This document shows positions 1-9,501 of a stretch of 64,000 nt of DNA, piece after piece. The notes under the pieces are model-generated. The model was not told the origin of the DNA and did no database searches. It saw only the letters and a program-made list of their open reading frames with translations. How positions within the stretch are numbered: position 1 is the first letter of the stretch; each line of letters starts with the position of its first letter. Source of the stretch: Marinobacter mobilis (GTDB taxonomy: Bacteria > Pseudomonadota > Gammaproteobacteria > Pseudomonadales > Oleiphilaceae); NCBI RefSeq assembly GCF_900106945.1, contig NZ_FNNE01000001.1:310001-374000 (forward strand). The letters run 5' to 3'. A program made the position numbers and the translations under genes.

Positions 1-729
1 CCGGTGGCCGGTATCGCCATGGGTCTGGTCAAGGAAGGCGACCAGTTTGCTGTTCTGACGGATATCCTGGGCGACGAGGATCACCTCGGTGACATGGACT
101 TCAAGGTAGCCGGTACTGCAGCAGGTGTGACCGCACTGCAGATGGACATCAAGATCAACGGCATCACCGACGAAATCATGGAAATTGCGCTGCAGCAGGC
201 CTATGACGCCCGTCAGCACATCCTGGGTGAGATGGCCAAGGTCATTTCCGAGCCGCGTTCCGAGCTGTCTGAGCGTGCGCCGAGCATCACCTCCATGAAG
301 ATCCATCCGGACAAGATCCGCGACGTCATTGGTAAAGGCGGTGCTACCATCCGTGGTATCTGTGACGAAACCGGTGCTTCCATCGATCTTGACGACGACG
401 GCAGCGTGAAGATCTACGCCGAAGATCAGGCGGCTGCTCAGGCAGCCATGAAGCGGATTCAGGAAATTACCGCTGAGATCGAAGTGGGTGCTATTTACAG
501 CGGTCGCGTTGAGCGCATCGTTGATTTCGGTGCCTTCGTCAACATCCTGCCTGGCAAGGACGGTCTGGTGCACATCTCCCAGATCTCCGATCGTCGCATC
601 GAGAACGTCACTGACGAGCTCAGCGAAGGTCAGGAAGTTCTGGTCAAGGTGCTGGATGTGGACAACCGTGGTCGCGTCAAGCTGTCCATGAAGGAAGTGA
701 AGGAAGGTGAGCAGCCGACCGAGTTCTAA
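1..729 (+). CDS. pnp: polynucleotide phosphorylase, C-terminal part (5' end outside window)
   Basis: PNPase degrades RNA 3' to 5' by phosphorolysis and works alone or in the RNA degradosome. The frame is open from base 1 and ends at TAA 727-729, so only about 242 of some 700 residues are present. Visible parts, numbered from the first full codon, are the end of the second RNase PH-like core ([15 protein letters not shown] near residues 20-35), a KH domain near 100-145 with its GxxG loop (IGKGGATI), and an S1 domain near 165-233 ([14 protein letters not shown]). The C-terminus is short and ordinary. A strong hairpin with a T-run follows directly. Identity is secure from the KH-S1 order and the core motifs. 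Confidence 0.97.
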   Translation, partial: PVAGIAMGLVKEGDQFAVLTDILGDEDHLGDMDFKVAGTAAGVTALQMDIKINGITDEIMEIALQQAYDARQHILGEMAKVISEPRSELSERAPSITSMKIHPDKIRDVIGKGGATIRGICDETGASIDLDDDGSVKIYAEDQAAAQAAMKRIQEITAEIEVGAIYSGRVERIVDFGAFVNILPGKDGLVHISQISDRRIENVTDELSEGQEVLVKVLDVDNRGRVKLSMKEVKEGEQPTEF

Positions 730-761
730 CCCGGTCGTCAGCGCTCATTGAGCCTGAAAAG

Positions 762-793
762 CCCGCCACCGGTTACGGTGTGCGGGTTTTTTT
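762..793 (+). terminator. rho-independent terminator of pnp
   Basis: Two stem segments, CCCGC/GCGGG and CACCG/CGGTG, separated by a one-base bulge and closed by a GTTA loop, are followed by seven T residues. It lies 33 bases after the pnp stop. Its T-run overlaps the stop codon (792-794, minus strand) of the converging hydrolase gene. Confidence 0.85.
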
Positions 794-1652
794 ATGGCTG
801 GGTGTTCTGGGCCAGGAAGTCGAGCACCGCCTCCCGGTACGCGGGGATGATGAAGGTCGCCGCGTGTGGGGTATCCGTGCGCAGGAAAGTCTTGGGGTTG
901 CCGGCAGCGGTATAGAGCTCGGGGCCATGGTGAAAGGGGATGATGGTGTCGTTGATGCTGTGTATGACCATCACCGGGGTAGGTGCGATCGCGGCGATGT
1001 GATTGATGCCTTCGTAATCATCGGGAATGGTCCAGCTGAGGGGTACCTGCAAGGGCCAGGTCAGCCAGAAACTGTCGAGCTTTTCCTGGGCGATGGTGCG
1101 AAAACCGGAGAAGCTTGCGTCCAGTACCACCGCATCGAACGAGGGTTCCTGCCGCTGCTGGGCCCACTCACTGGCAAAGGCTATTGCCAGCGCACCGCCC
1201 AGACTCTGGCCAAGGAGGATCAGGGGCTGATCGTCGCGATAGTGGTGACTGGCGAGCCAGCGCAGGCCGCTTTCCACATCGTGCAGTGCGCCTTCGATGT
1301 CCGGTTCGCCACTGGACTGGCCATACCCCCGATAATCGATCAGGAATACGTTGTAGCCGCGCTCCGGAAGCCAGGCCACGTTGAGCAAATGGCTGCTGAT
1401 GTTCTGGGCGTTGCCATGCAGATAGTAGACCGTACCCAGCGGCTCAGCGCCCATGGCCGGTAGCCACCAGCCGTGAAGACTTTCACCGTCAGCGGTATCG
1501 AGATAGATGTCTTCGTGTTGCAGATTGAGGCGGTCAGGGGTCAGGTACACCTGCCGGTCAGGGAAGAAAAACAGGCCGCTGCACCCGGACAGGGTCAGGG
1601 TGCCAGCGGCGACAAGCAAGGTCAGAAATAGGCGTGCAGTCCGACGTGCCAT
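792..1652 (-). CDS. alpha/beta-hydrolase fold lipoprotein
   Basis: A 286-residue serine hydrolase of the family often annotated as BAAT/YfhR-like alpha/beta hydrolase; substrate unknown. An N-terminal signal ends in a lipobox (LSGC, Cys24), so the mature enzyme should be lipid-anchored. The HGN oxyanion motif is at 79-81, and the nucleophile elbow GQSLGG places the serine at 150. Asp235 (in SINDTIIP) and His263 complete a plausible triad. The chosen ATG overlaps the end of the upstream DUF4105 gene by 31 bases, which suggests translational coupling. No good Shine-Dalgarno is visible, but no later Met would keep the signal peptide. The enzyme class is well supported; the substrate is not. Confidence 0.85.
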   Translation of the reverse strand: MARRTARLFLTLLVAAGTLTLSGCSGLFFFPDRQVYLTPDRLNLQHEDIYLDTADGESLHGWWLPAMGAEPLGTVYYLHGNAQNISSHLLNVAWLPERGYNVFLIDYRGYGQSSGEPDIEGALHDVESGLRWLASHHYRDDQPLILLGQSLGGALAIAFASEWAQQRQEPSFDAVVLDASFSGFRTIAQEKLDSFWLTWPLQVPLSWTIPDDYEGINHIAAIAPTPVMVIHSINDTIIPFHHGPELYTAAGNPKTFLRTDTPHAATFIIPAYREAVLDFLAQNTQP

Positions 1653-3487
1653 AAGTTTCGATACCGGTCGTAGTGGTGTTCCCGGGTGAAATCAGCAAAC
1701 AGACTCAGGGAGCGACCAAAGTGGAGGCTGCCATTGAGGTAGGCCTGATCCTGACGGTGCTGGCTGCCGACGATCCAGGCCTTGCTCTTGATGCCTGTGA
1801 GCACACTGAATCCGGGGCTTTGATGCATTAACCCAAGATCGGCACCGGGCGCCGCATCGTAGCCATGCCGCAGATCATCATCGATTTCTAAGTCAGCCGT
1901 TGCCATGGCAAAGGCCTGCAGCGAGGAGCCCAGGCTCCAGCTGCCTCCGGCCCCACCTTCCAAATAGGGGGTTAATACCCGCGCGCTCTCGGTGTCGGTG
2001 CGGCGGCCACCAAAGCCAACCTGCCACGACAGCGGAGAGAAGAACTGATTTCGGGGCGACAGCGAGCGAATCTCGACGCCGGTAATGTGCTCCACCTGAA
2101 CTTCGTCGTGGTCGGTGTAGTAACGCAGGTCCAGTCGAAGAAACTCCAGTTCGGCTCCAGGGCGGTAACCTTCCGGTGGGTCAAGCAGGTCATGGTAGGC
2201 CGGGCGCAGCGTCAGCTGGCCGAAATTACGGTCATCCCAGCGCCCACCTGACAGGCTCAGGCGGAACGTATTGTGGCCCTGATCATCACGGACGTCGGGC
2301 TCTGGGGGTACCGGTGGCGTGCCGGACGGTTCAATCTGGCTGCGGGCGACCAGCAGCTGATGGGACAGGGGGGCCGCAAACTCGCGGGGCCAGGCGTCGG
2401 CCTCGCTCTGGTAGCGCAGGTAATCGTAGGTGGCGTCGAGTACCGGGGCACGTTGTTCGGGCTCAAGTTGCGCCAGTTCCGGTCCATCCACCTGAACGTA
2501 GCCGTAGGCAATCGCGGCCGCGAGGGTGCGTTGGTCATCGCTCAACTGCTTGAGGCTGTAGCTGACGGCGGTGGCGGCAGATGGCCGGTAATGAATGCTG
2601 GCGACCAGATCCTTATCGACGATCCAGCGTACCGTGTCAGAAGGAATGGCATGCGTGCTCACTTCCCCAACAAGATCGGTGCCGGGGCGGGCAATGTCAA
2701 TCAGTGCCAGCAGGCGGTAGGCGCAGTTCTCGTCGAAGAAATAGTAATCGAAGTTGCGGCCGCGAATCTCCCAGGCATGGGCGACGAGCGTGTCGACCTC
2801 CTCGGGGCTGAGGTTGAGCCGGTATTCCCACAGGTCCCGGTGTTCAATATCGGAATACAGCCGGATTTTTTCGTAGTAAGGCTGGACCGTCGTGATGCCG
2901 GGGTAGCCACCAAAGATACCCTTGTACGCAAACAGGAGCTCACTGTCATGGGCCGCGGCATCGGCCGCGTAGGAGATGGTGTTGGCCAGGAGCAGATCGG
3001 TGCTCTGATCATCGCTGGGAGGATCCAGTCGTAAAAAGGTGTGTCCGAACATGGACGAGGGGCTGTTCAGATAGGAGGCTGCAAACACCAGAGTAATCGC
3101 GTCGGTGTTCAGAGTCTCGCTCCAGTCCTGGTAGTCCGGGCATTGGACCGGGGTGTCCGGAAGTTCCAGTCGTTCTCTCAGCCAGCGGTCCCGGGCAGGG
3201 AAGCGGCAGCGGGCATGGCTGTCGCCGCCACCAGGCTGTTGGATGGCCTCGACGGTTGCGGCCAGTTCGGCGTAAGGCTGGTGCTTGCCATCGGGGCTGA
3301 GGAAAAAGTCGGGGTCATCGGCCTGGCTCGTGAACCCGGAGCCCAGTGAGTCTGGGTGGTAGTGGCCGAGGTTGAGCCAGCCCGTTTCCTGGGCAATGGC
3401 TTCTAACGGGAAATCGGAAGTTGCCAGCACTGGCATGGCCGTCGCCAGCCCGGTCAGAGCCAACGCAAAACGTAGCGGTGCGCGCAT
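1622..3487 (-). CDS. DUF4105 (Lnb N-terminal periplasmic domain) protein
   Basis: A 621-residue exported protein of the DUF4105 family, whose biochemical role is not established. The start at 3487 gives a clean signal peptide (MRAPLRFALALTGLATAMPVLA) preceded by GAAAGA. An in-frame ATG 45 bases upstream (3532) would bury that signal in the chain. Family hallmarks are HTFLRLD and FFDENCAYRLL near the middle of the first half. The C-terminal half is rich in alternating aromatic/polar strands and ends in Phe, which resembles a beta-barrel or outer-membrane segment (my inference). It forms a unit with the downstream lipoprotein hydrolase, suggesting an envelope function. Confidence 0.8.
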   Translation of the reverse strand: MRAPLRFALALTGLATAMPVLATSDFPLEAIAQETGWLNLGHYHPDSLGSGFTSQADDPDFFLSPDGKHQPYAELAATVEAIQQPGGGDSHARCRFPARDRWLRERLELPDTPVQCPDYQDWSETLNTDAITLVFAASYLNSPSSMFGHTFLRLDPPSDDQSTDLLLANTISYAADAAAHDSELLFAYKGIFGGYPGITTVQPYYEKIRLYSDIEHRDLWEYRLNLSPEEVDTLVAHAWEIRGRNFDYYFFDENCAYRLLALIDIARPGTDLVGEVSTHAIPSDTVRWIVDKDLVASIHYRPSAATAVSYSLKQLSDDQRTLAAAIAYGYVQVDGPELAQLEPEQRAPVLDATYDYLRYQSEADAWPREFAAPLSHQLLVARSQIEPSGTPPVPPEPDVRDDQGHNTFRLSLSGGRWDDRNFGQLTLRPAYHDLLDPPEGYRPGAELEFLRLDLRYYTDHDEVQVEHITGVEIRSLSPRNQFFSPLSWQVGFGGRRTDTESARVLTPYLEGGAGGSWSLGSSLQAFAMATADLEIDDDLRHGYDAAPGADLGLMHQSPGFSVLTGIKSKAWIVGSQHRQDQAYLNGSLHFGRSLSLFADFTREHHYDRYRNLWHVGLHAYF

Positions 3488-3569
3488 GAAGGGTCTTTCA
3501 GTGGCTTGGTGAGCAAAAGGGAAATGCGCCATCCCTGGCGCATAAGAGTCCTTGATCTGATCGCCGGGA

Positions 3570-4034
3570 TCAGGCTGCGACGTACTTGGCCAGCGCCTGG
3601 TCCTGTTCCATCAGGGAAACAATGGCTTCCACGGCTTCACCGGAAGTGGTCTCGGAAGACGGGAAGATGGCCGCGAAGTTGTCCTGCAGCAGAGTGCGGA
3701 AAGTGTCACGGTCGCCGGCTTCGATGTTCAGCAGAACAGCCAGGGTGTCGAGGTTTTCGCCTTCGCCACGGGACATGTCACGGGCAATTTTGTCAACGTT
3801 GCTGTCCATGTACATGGCCATGGACTGAACGGCCTGGTTGGTGTTACAGCCCAGGGTGCCAGTGGTCATGCCAAATGTCTGGTTACCGAAAGTGCCGTTG
3901 GTGGTAGCGGCCAGTACGTGCGGGCCAACACCGGATTGTCCTTTAAAGATCATGGCACCTACACCACAGCCCGGCTGCGCGAAAGTGACGGTGGAAGCAC
4001 CGAGAAGGATTGCGCCTGCGATCAGTTTTTTCAT
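3570..4034 (-). CDS. DUF3015 family exported protein
   Basis: A 154-residue protein with a signal peptide (MKKLIAGAILLGASTVTFA) followed by the PGCGVGAMIFKG motif typical of DUF3015 proteins. Function is unknown. The start at 4034 was chosen because AAGGAG sits seven bases upstream and the signal begins there; an open frame reaching 4091 adds only non-conserved residues. It ends 83 bases before the DUF4105 start, and no terminator is seen between them, so the three minus-strand genes could be co-transcribed. The family assignment rests on the mature N-terminal motif and the overall length. Confidence 0.8.
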   Translation of the reverse strand: MKKLIAGAILLGASTVTFAQPGCGVGAMIFKGQSGVGPHVLAATTNGTFGNQTFGMTTGTLGCNTNQAVQSMAMYMDSNVDKIARDMSRGEGENLDTLAVLLNIEAGDRDTFRTLLQDNFAAIFPSSETTSGEAVEAIVSLMEQDQALAKYVAA

Positions 4035-4152
4035 TGTCCACTCCTTGATATTGGTTTGACTGTCGTCGCATTCGTGCTGAATTCGTCGCATAAATCAGCA
4101 CGTTAACGGCCCTGACATGGATCCCGTGAAGGGCGAAACGACCGTTCCACTG

Positions 4153-4180
4153 AGTATAGACCAGGAAATCTGCAGGCCAA
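4153..4180 (-). promoter_or_regulatory. candidate sigma-70 promoter of the DUF3015 gene
   Basis: Read on the minus strand: TTGGCC (4180-4175), a 16-base spacer, then TATACT (4158-4153). The -10 matches five of six consensus bases. It would give a leader of about 110 bases before the ATG at 4034. Confidence 0.4.
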
Positions 4181-4310
4181 GAGTAAATATGCCTAAAAGG
4201 ACTAAAAATGCTCCGCGGAACATTACAAAATGCTCATTTGTATCTAATTGTTATTTCGAGGCTTTTTGGGTCAGGGTGGGGTGGTCGCCGGTCGGTGACG
4301 GGCAGGTGTA

Positions 4311-4338
4311 AAAAAAGCCGGGCCTATGGCCCGGCTTT
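4311..4338 (-). terminator. rho-independent terminator of the liv operon
   Basis: On the minus strand AAAGCCGGGCC, a short loop and GGCCCGGCTTT run into a seven-T tract, 20 bases after the livF stop. The stem is GC-rich and uninterrupted. Confidence 0.9.
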
Positions 4339-4358
4339 CGAACGGCGTTAAGTTCCGG

Positions 4359-5066
4359 TCAGCCGCCCAGATAGGCCGCCCGGACATCCGGGTTGGCCAG
4401 CAGGTTTGCGCCGGTATCCTGAAGGCGGATACGGCCGGTTTCGAGCACGTAGCCACGGTCGGCCAGACTGAGGGCCTGATTGGCGTTCTGCTCAACCAAA
4501 AACACGGTGATGCCTTCGTCGCGCAGATGGCCGATGATCTCGAAGATCTGCTTGATCACCAACGGCGCCAGACCCAGTGAGGGTTCGTCGAGGATGATCA
4601 TCTTGGGCTTGCTCATCAGTGCCCGCCCGATGGCCAGCATCTGCTGTTCACCGCCGGACATGGTGCCGGCCCGTTGATGCTCACGTTCCTTGAGGCGGGG
4701 AAACAGTTCGTAGGCATGATCCTGGTTCTTGCGGATCTCGGCCTTGGATTTGAAGAAGCCCCCCATGTGCAGGTTTTCTTCCACCGTCAGTCCGGAAAAG
4801 ATCCGCCGCCCTTCCGGGACGATGGCAATGCCCGAGCGCATGATGCTGGCGGTGGGGGCGCGGGTGATATCGCGTCCTTCCAGGATAATCCGGCCGGACG
4901 AGGCCTGTGGATTCCCGCATACGGTCATCAGCAGGGTGGTCTTGCCGGCGCCGTTGGCACCGATCAGCGAGACGATCTCGCCTTTGTTGACCTCAACGGA
5001 GACCCCATGCAGAGCCTCAATTTTGCCATAGTGGGTATGAACGTCTTCCAGTACTAGCATGGACAT
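4359..5066 (-). CDS. livF: branched-chain amino acid ABC transporter ATP-binding protein LivF
   Basis: One of two cytoplasmic ATPases that power the liv-type importer. At 235 residues it has the usual LivF length. Walker A is GANGAGKTTLL near residue 37, the signature is MSGGEQQML, and Walker B is MIILDEPSLGL. It ends with the typical short C-terminus. It is the last gene of livK-H-M-G-F, three bases after livG, and a strong terminator follows. The importer may take leucine, isoleucine and valine, but liv-like systems also carry amides, urea and other amino acids, so specificity is inferred from family only. Confidence 0.95.
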   Translation of the reverse strand: MSMLVLEDVHTHYGKIEALHGVSVEVNKGEIVSLIGANGAGKTTLLMTVCGNPQASSGRIILEGRDITRAPTASIMRSGIAIVPEGRRIFSGLTVEENLHMGGFFKSKAEIRKNQDHAYELFPRLKEREHQRAGTMSGGEQQMLAIGRALMSKPKMIILDEPSLGLAPLVIKQIFEIIGHLRDEGITVFLVEQNANQALSLADRGYVLETGRIRLQDTGANLLANPDVRAAYLGG

Positions 5067-5069
5067 GGC

Positions 5070-5825
5070 TCAGGCCTCCCCCAGATACGCTTTGATAACA
5101 TCGTCGTTCTGACGGACTTCTTCCGGTGTGCCGCAGGCCAGCGGACGCCCCTGGTTGATCACGTTGATCCGGTCGGAAATCTCCATGACCAGGCTCATGT
5201 CGTGTTCAATCAGCAGCACCGAGACGTTGTAGTCTTCTTTCAGGCTGACAATCAGGTGATTGAGGTCCCGGGTCTCCGCCGGGTTTAGCCCAGCGGCCGG
5301 CTCATCAAGCATCAGCAGTTGGGGTTCGGTCACCATGCAGCGGGCAATTTCCAGGCGCCGTTGCTGGCCGTAGGCCAGGTTGCCGGCCTCCCGGTTGGCC
5401 AGTTCAAGCAGACCCACGCGGTCGAGCCAGTAGGCGGCACGATCCAGGGCTTTCTGCTCCTGTTGGCGGTAGCTGGGGGTCTTCAACAGGCCGGCGAACA
5501 GGTTGGTGTTAAGGTGGCGGTGCTGGGCCACCAGCAGGTTCTCGACCACGGTCATTTTGCTGAACAGCCGAACGTGCTGGAAGGTGCGAACCATGCCCAG
5601 GCGGGAGATTTTAAAGTCCGGTTTGCCCTGAACTTCTTCACCCTGGAAGCGGATCTTGCCTCCGGTGGGGCAGTAGAAGCCGCTGATGCAGTTAAAGACG
5701 GTGGTTTTACCGGCACCGTTAGGGCCGATGATGGAAACGATTTCGTGTTCGTTGACGTCCAGCGACACCTGGTCGACGGCCAGGAGCCCGCCAAAGCGCA
5801 TGGACAGATTGCGTACTTCAAGCAT
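5070..5825 (-). CDS. livG: branched-chain amino acid ABC transporter ATP-binding protein LivG
   Basis: Second ATPase of the importer, 251 residues. Walker A is GPNGAGKTTVF near residues 35-45, the ABC signature appears as the LivG-type variant LAYGQQRRLEIA rather than LSGGQ, and Walker B is LLMLDEPAAGLNP. The C-terminal region carries the D-loop, the H-loop (IEHDM) and the family's extra tail. It lies six bases after livM and three before livF, so the genes are translated from one message. No defects are visible. Confidence 0.95.
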   Translation of the reverse strand: MLEVRNLSMRFGGLLAVDQVSLDVNEHEIVSIIGPNGAGKTTVFNCISGFYCPTGGKIRFQGEEVQGKPDFKISRLGMVRTFQHVRLFSKMTVVENLLVAQHRHLNTNLFAGLLKTPSYRQQEQKALDRAAYWLDRVGLLELANREAGNLAYGQQRRLEIARCMVTEPQLLMLDEPAAGLNPAETRDLNHLIVSLKEDYNVSVLLIEHDMSLVMEISDRINVINQGRPLACGTPEEVRQNDDVIKAYLGEA

Positions 5826-5831
5826 TCTGCA

Positions 5832-7103
5832 TCACTCCTGCTTCTTGAGTTCAATGTGAATCCGGCGCATGGGCATCAGGCCCTGCGGGCGCCAGATCAT
5901 CATGAGAACCATGGCCAGGCCAAACAGCAGCATCCGGTATTCGGAAAACTCCCGGGCCAGCTCAGGCAGGATAATGACTGCAACGGCAGCCAGGATAACG
6001 CCAATCTGGGAGCCCATGCCGCCCAGCACCACTATCGCCAGAATGATGGCGGATTCGAGGAACACGAAGGACTCCGGGCTGATAAAGCCCTGTTTGGAGG
6101 CAAACACGGTGCCGGCGAAGCCGGCAAAGAACGCGCCGATGGTAAAGGCGGACAGCTTCACCGAGGTGCGATTGAGACCGAGGGAGCGGGCGGCGATCTC
6201 GTCTTCACGCAGGGCCTCCCAGGAACGGCCAACCGGCATCTTGGTGAAACGGCGGATCACCAGGGCGGTGAACAGGGCCAGCACCAGGGTGATCAGGTAC
6301 AGCACGATAATTTTGTGGTTGCCGCTGTAGCTGATGTTGAAGACTTCGTGGAACAGAGTGTTGCCTTCCTCCTTCACCCGCCGACCAAACTCCATGCCGA
6401 ACAGGGTGGGATCGGGGATGCCACCGATGCCGTTGGGGCCGCCGGTGAGCCAGGTCATGTTGTTCAGCAGGATACGGATGATTTCGCCAAAGCCGAGAGT
6501 CACGATGGCCAGGTAGTCACCCCGCAACCTGAGCACCGGGAAACCGAGCAGGAAACCGAACGTTGCGGCCAGGCAGGCTCCGATGGGCAGCGCCAGCCAG
6601 AATGAAATGTTGAAGTACTGGTAGAGCAGGGCGAAGGTGTAGGCGCCGACGGCATAGAAGGCGACGTATCCCAGGTCCAGCAGACCTGCCAGGCCCACCA
6701 CCACGTTCAGTCCCAGTGCCAGCATGACGTAGATCAGTACCAGGGTCGCCAGGTCTACTGAGCCCCGGGAGACCAGGAACGGCCAGATCAGTGCGCCGAT
6801 GACCAGCAGCGTCAGTACAATGGTGTCGAGGCGCTGGCGTTTACTTTGCTCCATGGGTTCACGGTTGGCAAAAGGGTTCAGGTTGGGCATCTTGCCGACG
6901 GACCCCATGATGTGGTCGCGGAACAGCTGAAACAGGAATACGGCCACGGCGGCCAGCACAATCGAGATCAGGGTGGCGGTGTCGGCGCCTTCGAGCACCA
7001 CCTGGGTGCCCTGGGCAACCAGGTTAAGCCCCAGGATCGGGTAGGAGATCACCAGGGTGACGATGGCGCAGAACAGCGCATGTTTGAAGTTTTGAGCGGC
7101 CAT
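5832..7103 (-). CDS. livM: branched-chain amino acid ABC transporter permease LivM
   Basis: A polytopic inner-membrane protein of 423 residues forming half of the channel. It begins with a hydrophobic segment, then a polar linker of about 40 residues, then the conserved permease core ([20 protein letters not shown], and later the EAA-like [16 protein letters not shown]). The length including the N-terminal extension is usual for LivM in gammaproteobacteria. Its ATG touches the livH stop (one-base overlap at 7103), showing tight coupling. Confidence 0.95.
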   Translation of the reverse strand: MAAQNFKHALFCAIVTLVISYPILGLNLVAQGTQVVLEGADTATLISIVLAAVAVFLFQLFRDHIMGSVGKMPNLNPFANREPMEQSKRQRLDTIVLTLLVIGALIWPFLVSRGSVDLATLVLIYVMLALGLNVVVGLAGLLDLGYVAFYAVGAYTFALLYQYFNISFWLALPIGACLAATFGFLLGFPVLRLRGDYLAIVTLGFGEIIRILLNNMTWLTGGPNGIGGIPDPTLFGMEFGRRVKEEGNTLFHEVFNISYSGNHKIIVLYLITLVLALFTALVIRRFTKMPVGRSWEALREDEIAARSLGLNRTSVKLSAFTIGAFFAGFAGTVFASKQGFISPESFVFLESAIILAIVVLGGMGSQIGVILAAVAVIILPELAREFSEYRMLLFGLAMVLMMIWRPQGLMPMRRIHIELKKQE

Positions 7104-8026
7104 CAGATCTTCTCCACCTCGGGTTTGCCCAGCAGCCCGGTCGGCTTGAACAACAAGATCAGAATCAGCAGCCCGAAGGACACCACGTCCTTGTATTCAC
7201 CGCTCAGGTATCCAGACGTCATGCTTTCGGATACGCCCAGAATCAGGCCCCCCAGCATCGCGCCCGGAATGCTGCCAATGCCGCCGAGCACCGCCGCAGT
7301 GAAGGCTTTCAGGCCGGCGATAAAGCCGAACAGCGGATCAACGGAGCCGTAGTACATGCCCAGCAGCAACCCGGCTACAGCCGCCAGTGAGGCACCGATG
7401 ATAAAGGTCGCTGAAATGATGCGGTTGGTGTCTATGCCAAGCAGGTTGGCCATGCCCAGATCCTGGGAGACCGCGCGGCAGGCCCGGCCGATGCGGGAAC
7501 GGGAGATAAACAGGGAAAGGGCGGTCATGCAGATCAGGGTGGTGATGAAAATGGTGATCTGCATGTAGGAAATCGAGGTCTGGAAGGAATCGGGGTCGCC
7601 GAACTGGAAGCCGCCCTGGATCAGGGCCGGAAAACCGATGTTGCGTGAACCCTGGGCGAGATGGACATAGTTCTGCAGGAAAATCGACATGCCGATGGCT
7701 GAAATCAGCGGGATCAGTCGATGTCGCCCTCGGACCGGTCGGTAGGCCACCCGTTCCACGGCCCAGCCCATAGAGCTGGAGACCAGAACCGCGCAGATCA
7801 GCGCAACAATGAGAATCAGCGGTAGCCAGGCGACGCCCAGTGAGGCCAGTCCGGTGATGGTAATCAGGGCAGTATAGGCGCCGATCATGTAGATTTCGCC
7901 GTGGGCGAAGTTGATCATGCCGATAATGCCGTAAACCATCGTATACCCGATGGCAATCAGTGCGTAGGCACTGCCAATGGTCAGCCCGTTAATGAGCTGC
8001 TGTAAAAAGTACAGGAGGTCTTGCAT
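7103..8026 (-). CDS. livH: branched-chain amino acid ABC transporter permease LivH
   Basis: The partner channel subunit, 307 residues with about eight hydrophobic segments. Typical motifs are [20 protein letters not shown] near the N-terminus, [15 protein letters not shown], and the cytoplasmic loop [16 protein letters not shown]. It is the first gene after a 229-base gap that contains a strong hairpin, so its expression is probably lower than that of livK. Confidence 0.95.
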   Translation of the reverse strand: MQDLLYFLQQLINGLTIGSAYALIAIGYTMVYGIIGMINFAHGEIYMIGAYTALITITGLASLGVAWLPLILIVALICAVLVSSSMGWAVERVAYRPVRGRHRLIPLISAIGMSIFLQNYVHLAQGSRNIGFPALIQGGFQFGDPDSFQTSISYMQITIFITTLICMTALSLFISRSRIGRACRAVSQDLGMANLLGIDTNRIISATFIIGASLAAVAGLLLGMYYGSVDPLFGFIAGLKAFTAAVLGGIGSIPGAMLGGLILGVSESMTSGYLSGEYKDVVSFGLLILILLFKPTGLLGKPEVEKI

Positions 8027-8122
8027 TCTTGTGGGACTCCGACAAACCTGCTCTCACAATTCTTCCGCCTGGAATGCCGGGGTGCCAGCGCCATGGTCTT
8101 AAGAATTGCCGGTAGAGCTTAG

Positions 8123-8159
8123 AAAAACACCTTCTCCCGGATCACGGTGAGAAGGTGTT
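8123..8159 (-). terminator. intercistronic terminator/attenuator between livK and livH
   Basis: On the minus strand AACACCTTCTC and GAGAAGGTGTT form an 11-base perfect stem around a 12-base loop and run into TTTTT. Placed between the binding protein and the membrane genes, it should let most transcripts stop after livK, the usual way such operons make excess binding protein. Confidence 0.85.
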
Positions 8160-8255
8160 CTCATTTTTGGGGAACCGCCGAATAACGCCAGGTGTGCCTC
8201 CTTGTACGTTAGCGTCGTCTTGGGTTCCCTCGTCTCGTTTTTCAACGAAAGTTGG

Positions 8256-9368
8256 TTAGTTTACCGGAGTTTTGCTGCCATCTGAATGCCATTCGTAGAC
8301 AACGAACTCGAATGAGCGCATGTCGCCCTTGTCGTCGTACTGAACGGTGCCAATCGGCGTGTTAAAACTGTTTGCGCGCAGGGCTGCGGCCACTTCCATC
8401 GGATCATCGGATCCGGCTTGTGCAATGCCGTCAGCGATCAGCTGCACTGCGGTGTAGGACGTCAGCACGAACGGACCGGAGGGGTCTTCGCCCTTATCGT
8501 TGAAGGCCTGAACCAGGGCTTGGTTCTCCTCCTTCTGATCAAAGCTGGGCGGCAGGGTTACCAGCAGACCTTCAGCGGCATCGCCGGCGATGGTGTTGAT
8601 GTCCTTGTTGCCGACCCCTTCAGGGCCCATGAAGACCGCGTCGAGATCCGCCTGGCGAGCCTGGCGCAGAATCAGGCCGAGCTCCGGGTGATAGCCGCCG
8701 TAGTAGACGTAGTCCACATCAGCCTGCTTCATTTTGGTGATCAGTGAGGAGAAGTCCTTGTCGCCGGCGGTAATACCTTCAAACATGGCGATTTCAACGC
8801 CAGCGGCTTGCAGGGTGTCGCGGACGGCCGTCGCGATACCTTCACCGTACTGCTGTTTGTCGTGAACAATGGCAACGCGCTCAGGGTTCAGGCTGGCGAT
8901 GTGCTGGCCGGCCACCGGTCCCTGCATGCTGTCCAGACCGATCGTGCGGAACACCAGTTCATAGCCCCGCTCGGTGATGTCCGGGCTGGTAGAGGCGGGG
9001 GTGATCATCAGTACGCCTTCGTCTTCATAGATATCGGAGGCAGGCTGAGTCGAGCTGGAGCACAGGTGCCCGACGACATACTGTACGCCCTCGTTGACCA
9101 GACGGTTGGCGACGGTTACCGCCTGTTTCGGGTCGCACACGTCGTCCACTTCAACGGCTTCGAGCATTTCGCCGTCAACACCGCCGTTGGCATTGATCTG
9201 CTCAATGGCCATGCGGGCACCGGAGAATTGCATGTCGCCATATTGGGCAACCGGACCGGTCATTGGGCCGGCAATACCAATCTTGATTTCAGCAGCGACC
9301 TGGCCGGCAGCCATTACTGCCACTGAGGCGCCCACGGCGGCCGCAAGTTTTTTCACAGATGTTCTCAT
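8256..9368 (-). CDS. livK: periplasmic branched-chain amino acid-binding protein
   Basis: The type I periplasmic binding protein of the liv importer, 370 residues. A signal peptide ends at AAGQVAA, before the mature start EIKIGIAGPMTGPVAQYG, which is the classic Leu/Ile/Val-binding N-terminus. The Cys pair in DVCDPKQAV and HLCSSSTQP matches the LivJ/LivK disulfide. The central ISPASTSP-like motif reads ITPASTSPDITERGYE. A GGACAG sequence sits just upstream of the ATG. It is first in the operon and is followed by an attenuator hairpin. Ligand range cannot be fixed from sequence alone. Confidence 0.93.
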   Translation of the reverse strand: MRTSVKKLAAAVGASVAVMAAGQVAAEIKIGIAGPMTGPVAQYGDMQFSGARMAIEQINANGGVDGEMLEAVEVDDVCDPKQAVTVANRLVNEGVQYVVGHLCSSSTQPASDIYEDEGVLMITPASTSPDITERGYELVFRTIGLDSMQGPVAGQHIASLNPERVAIVHDKQQYGEGIATAVRDTLQAAGVEIAMFEGITAGDKDFSSLITKMKQADVDYVYYGGYHPELGLILRQARQADLDAVFMGPEGVGNKDINTIAGDAAEGLLVTLPPSFDQKEENQALVQAFNDKGEDPSGPFVLTSYTAVQLIADGIAQAGSDDPMEVAAALRANSFNTPIGTVQYDDKGDMRSFEFVVYEWHSDGSKTPVN

Positions 9369-9419
9369 GGGTTCTGTCCTACATTGGGTCAGGGTTATTC
9401 TTATGTTCTCAACGGCTTA

Positions 9420-9448
9420 AACAAACACTACAGCGCCGACCTTGTCAA
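9420..9448 (-). promoter_or_regulatory. candidate promoter of livK
   Basis: A perfect minus-strand TTGACA (9448-9443) is followed by a 17-base spacer and a poor -10, TTTGTT (9425-9420). The weak -10 suggests either dependence on an activator or that the true start lies elsewhere. Confidence 0.4.
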
Positions 9449-9501
9449 GCTGGCAGGCGGGGCAAGTCGTTGGAACCGGGAGCAAAGCCTGTGCCAGCGC
9501 T

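Larger units (their letters stand above)
4035..4358. other. intergenic region between the DUF3015 gene and liv operon
   Basis: About 320 bases without a convincing gene. The left part holds the DUF3015 leader and a candidate promoter. The middle (about 4180-4260) is much richer in A and T than its surroundings. The right end holds the liv operon terminator. Confidence 0.6.
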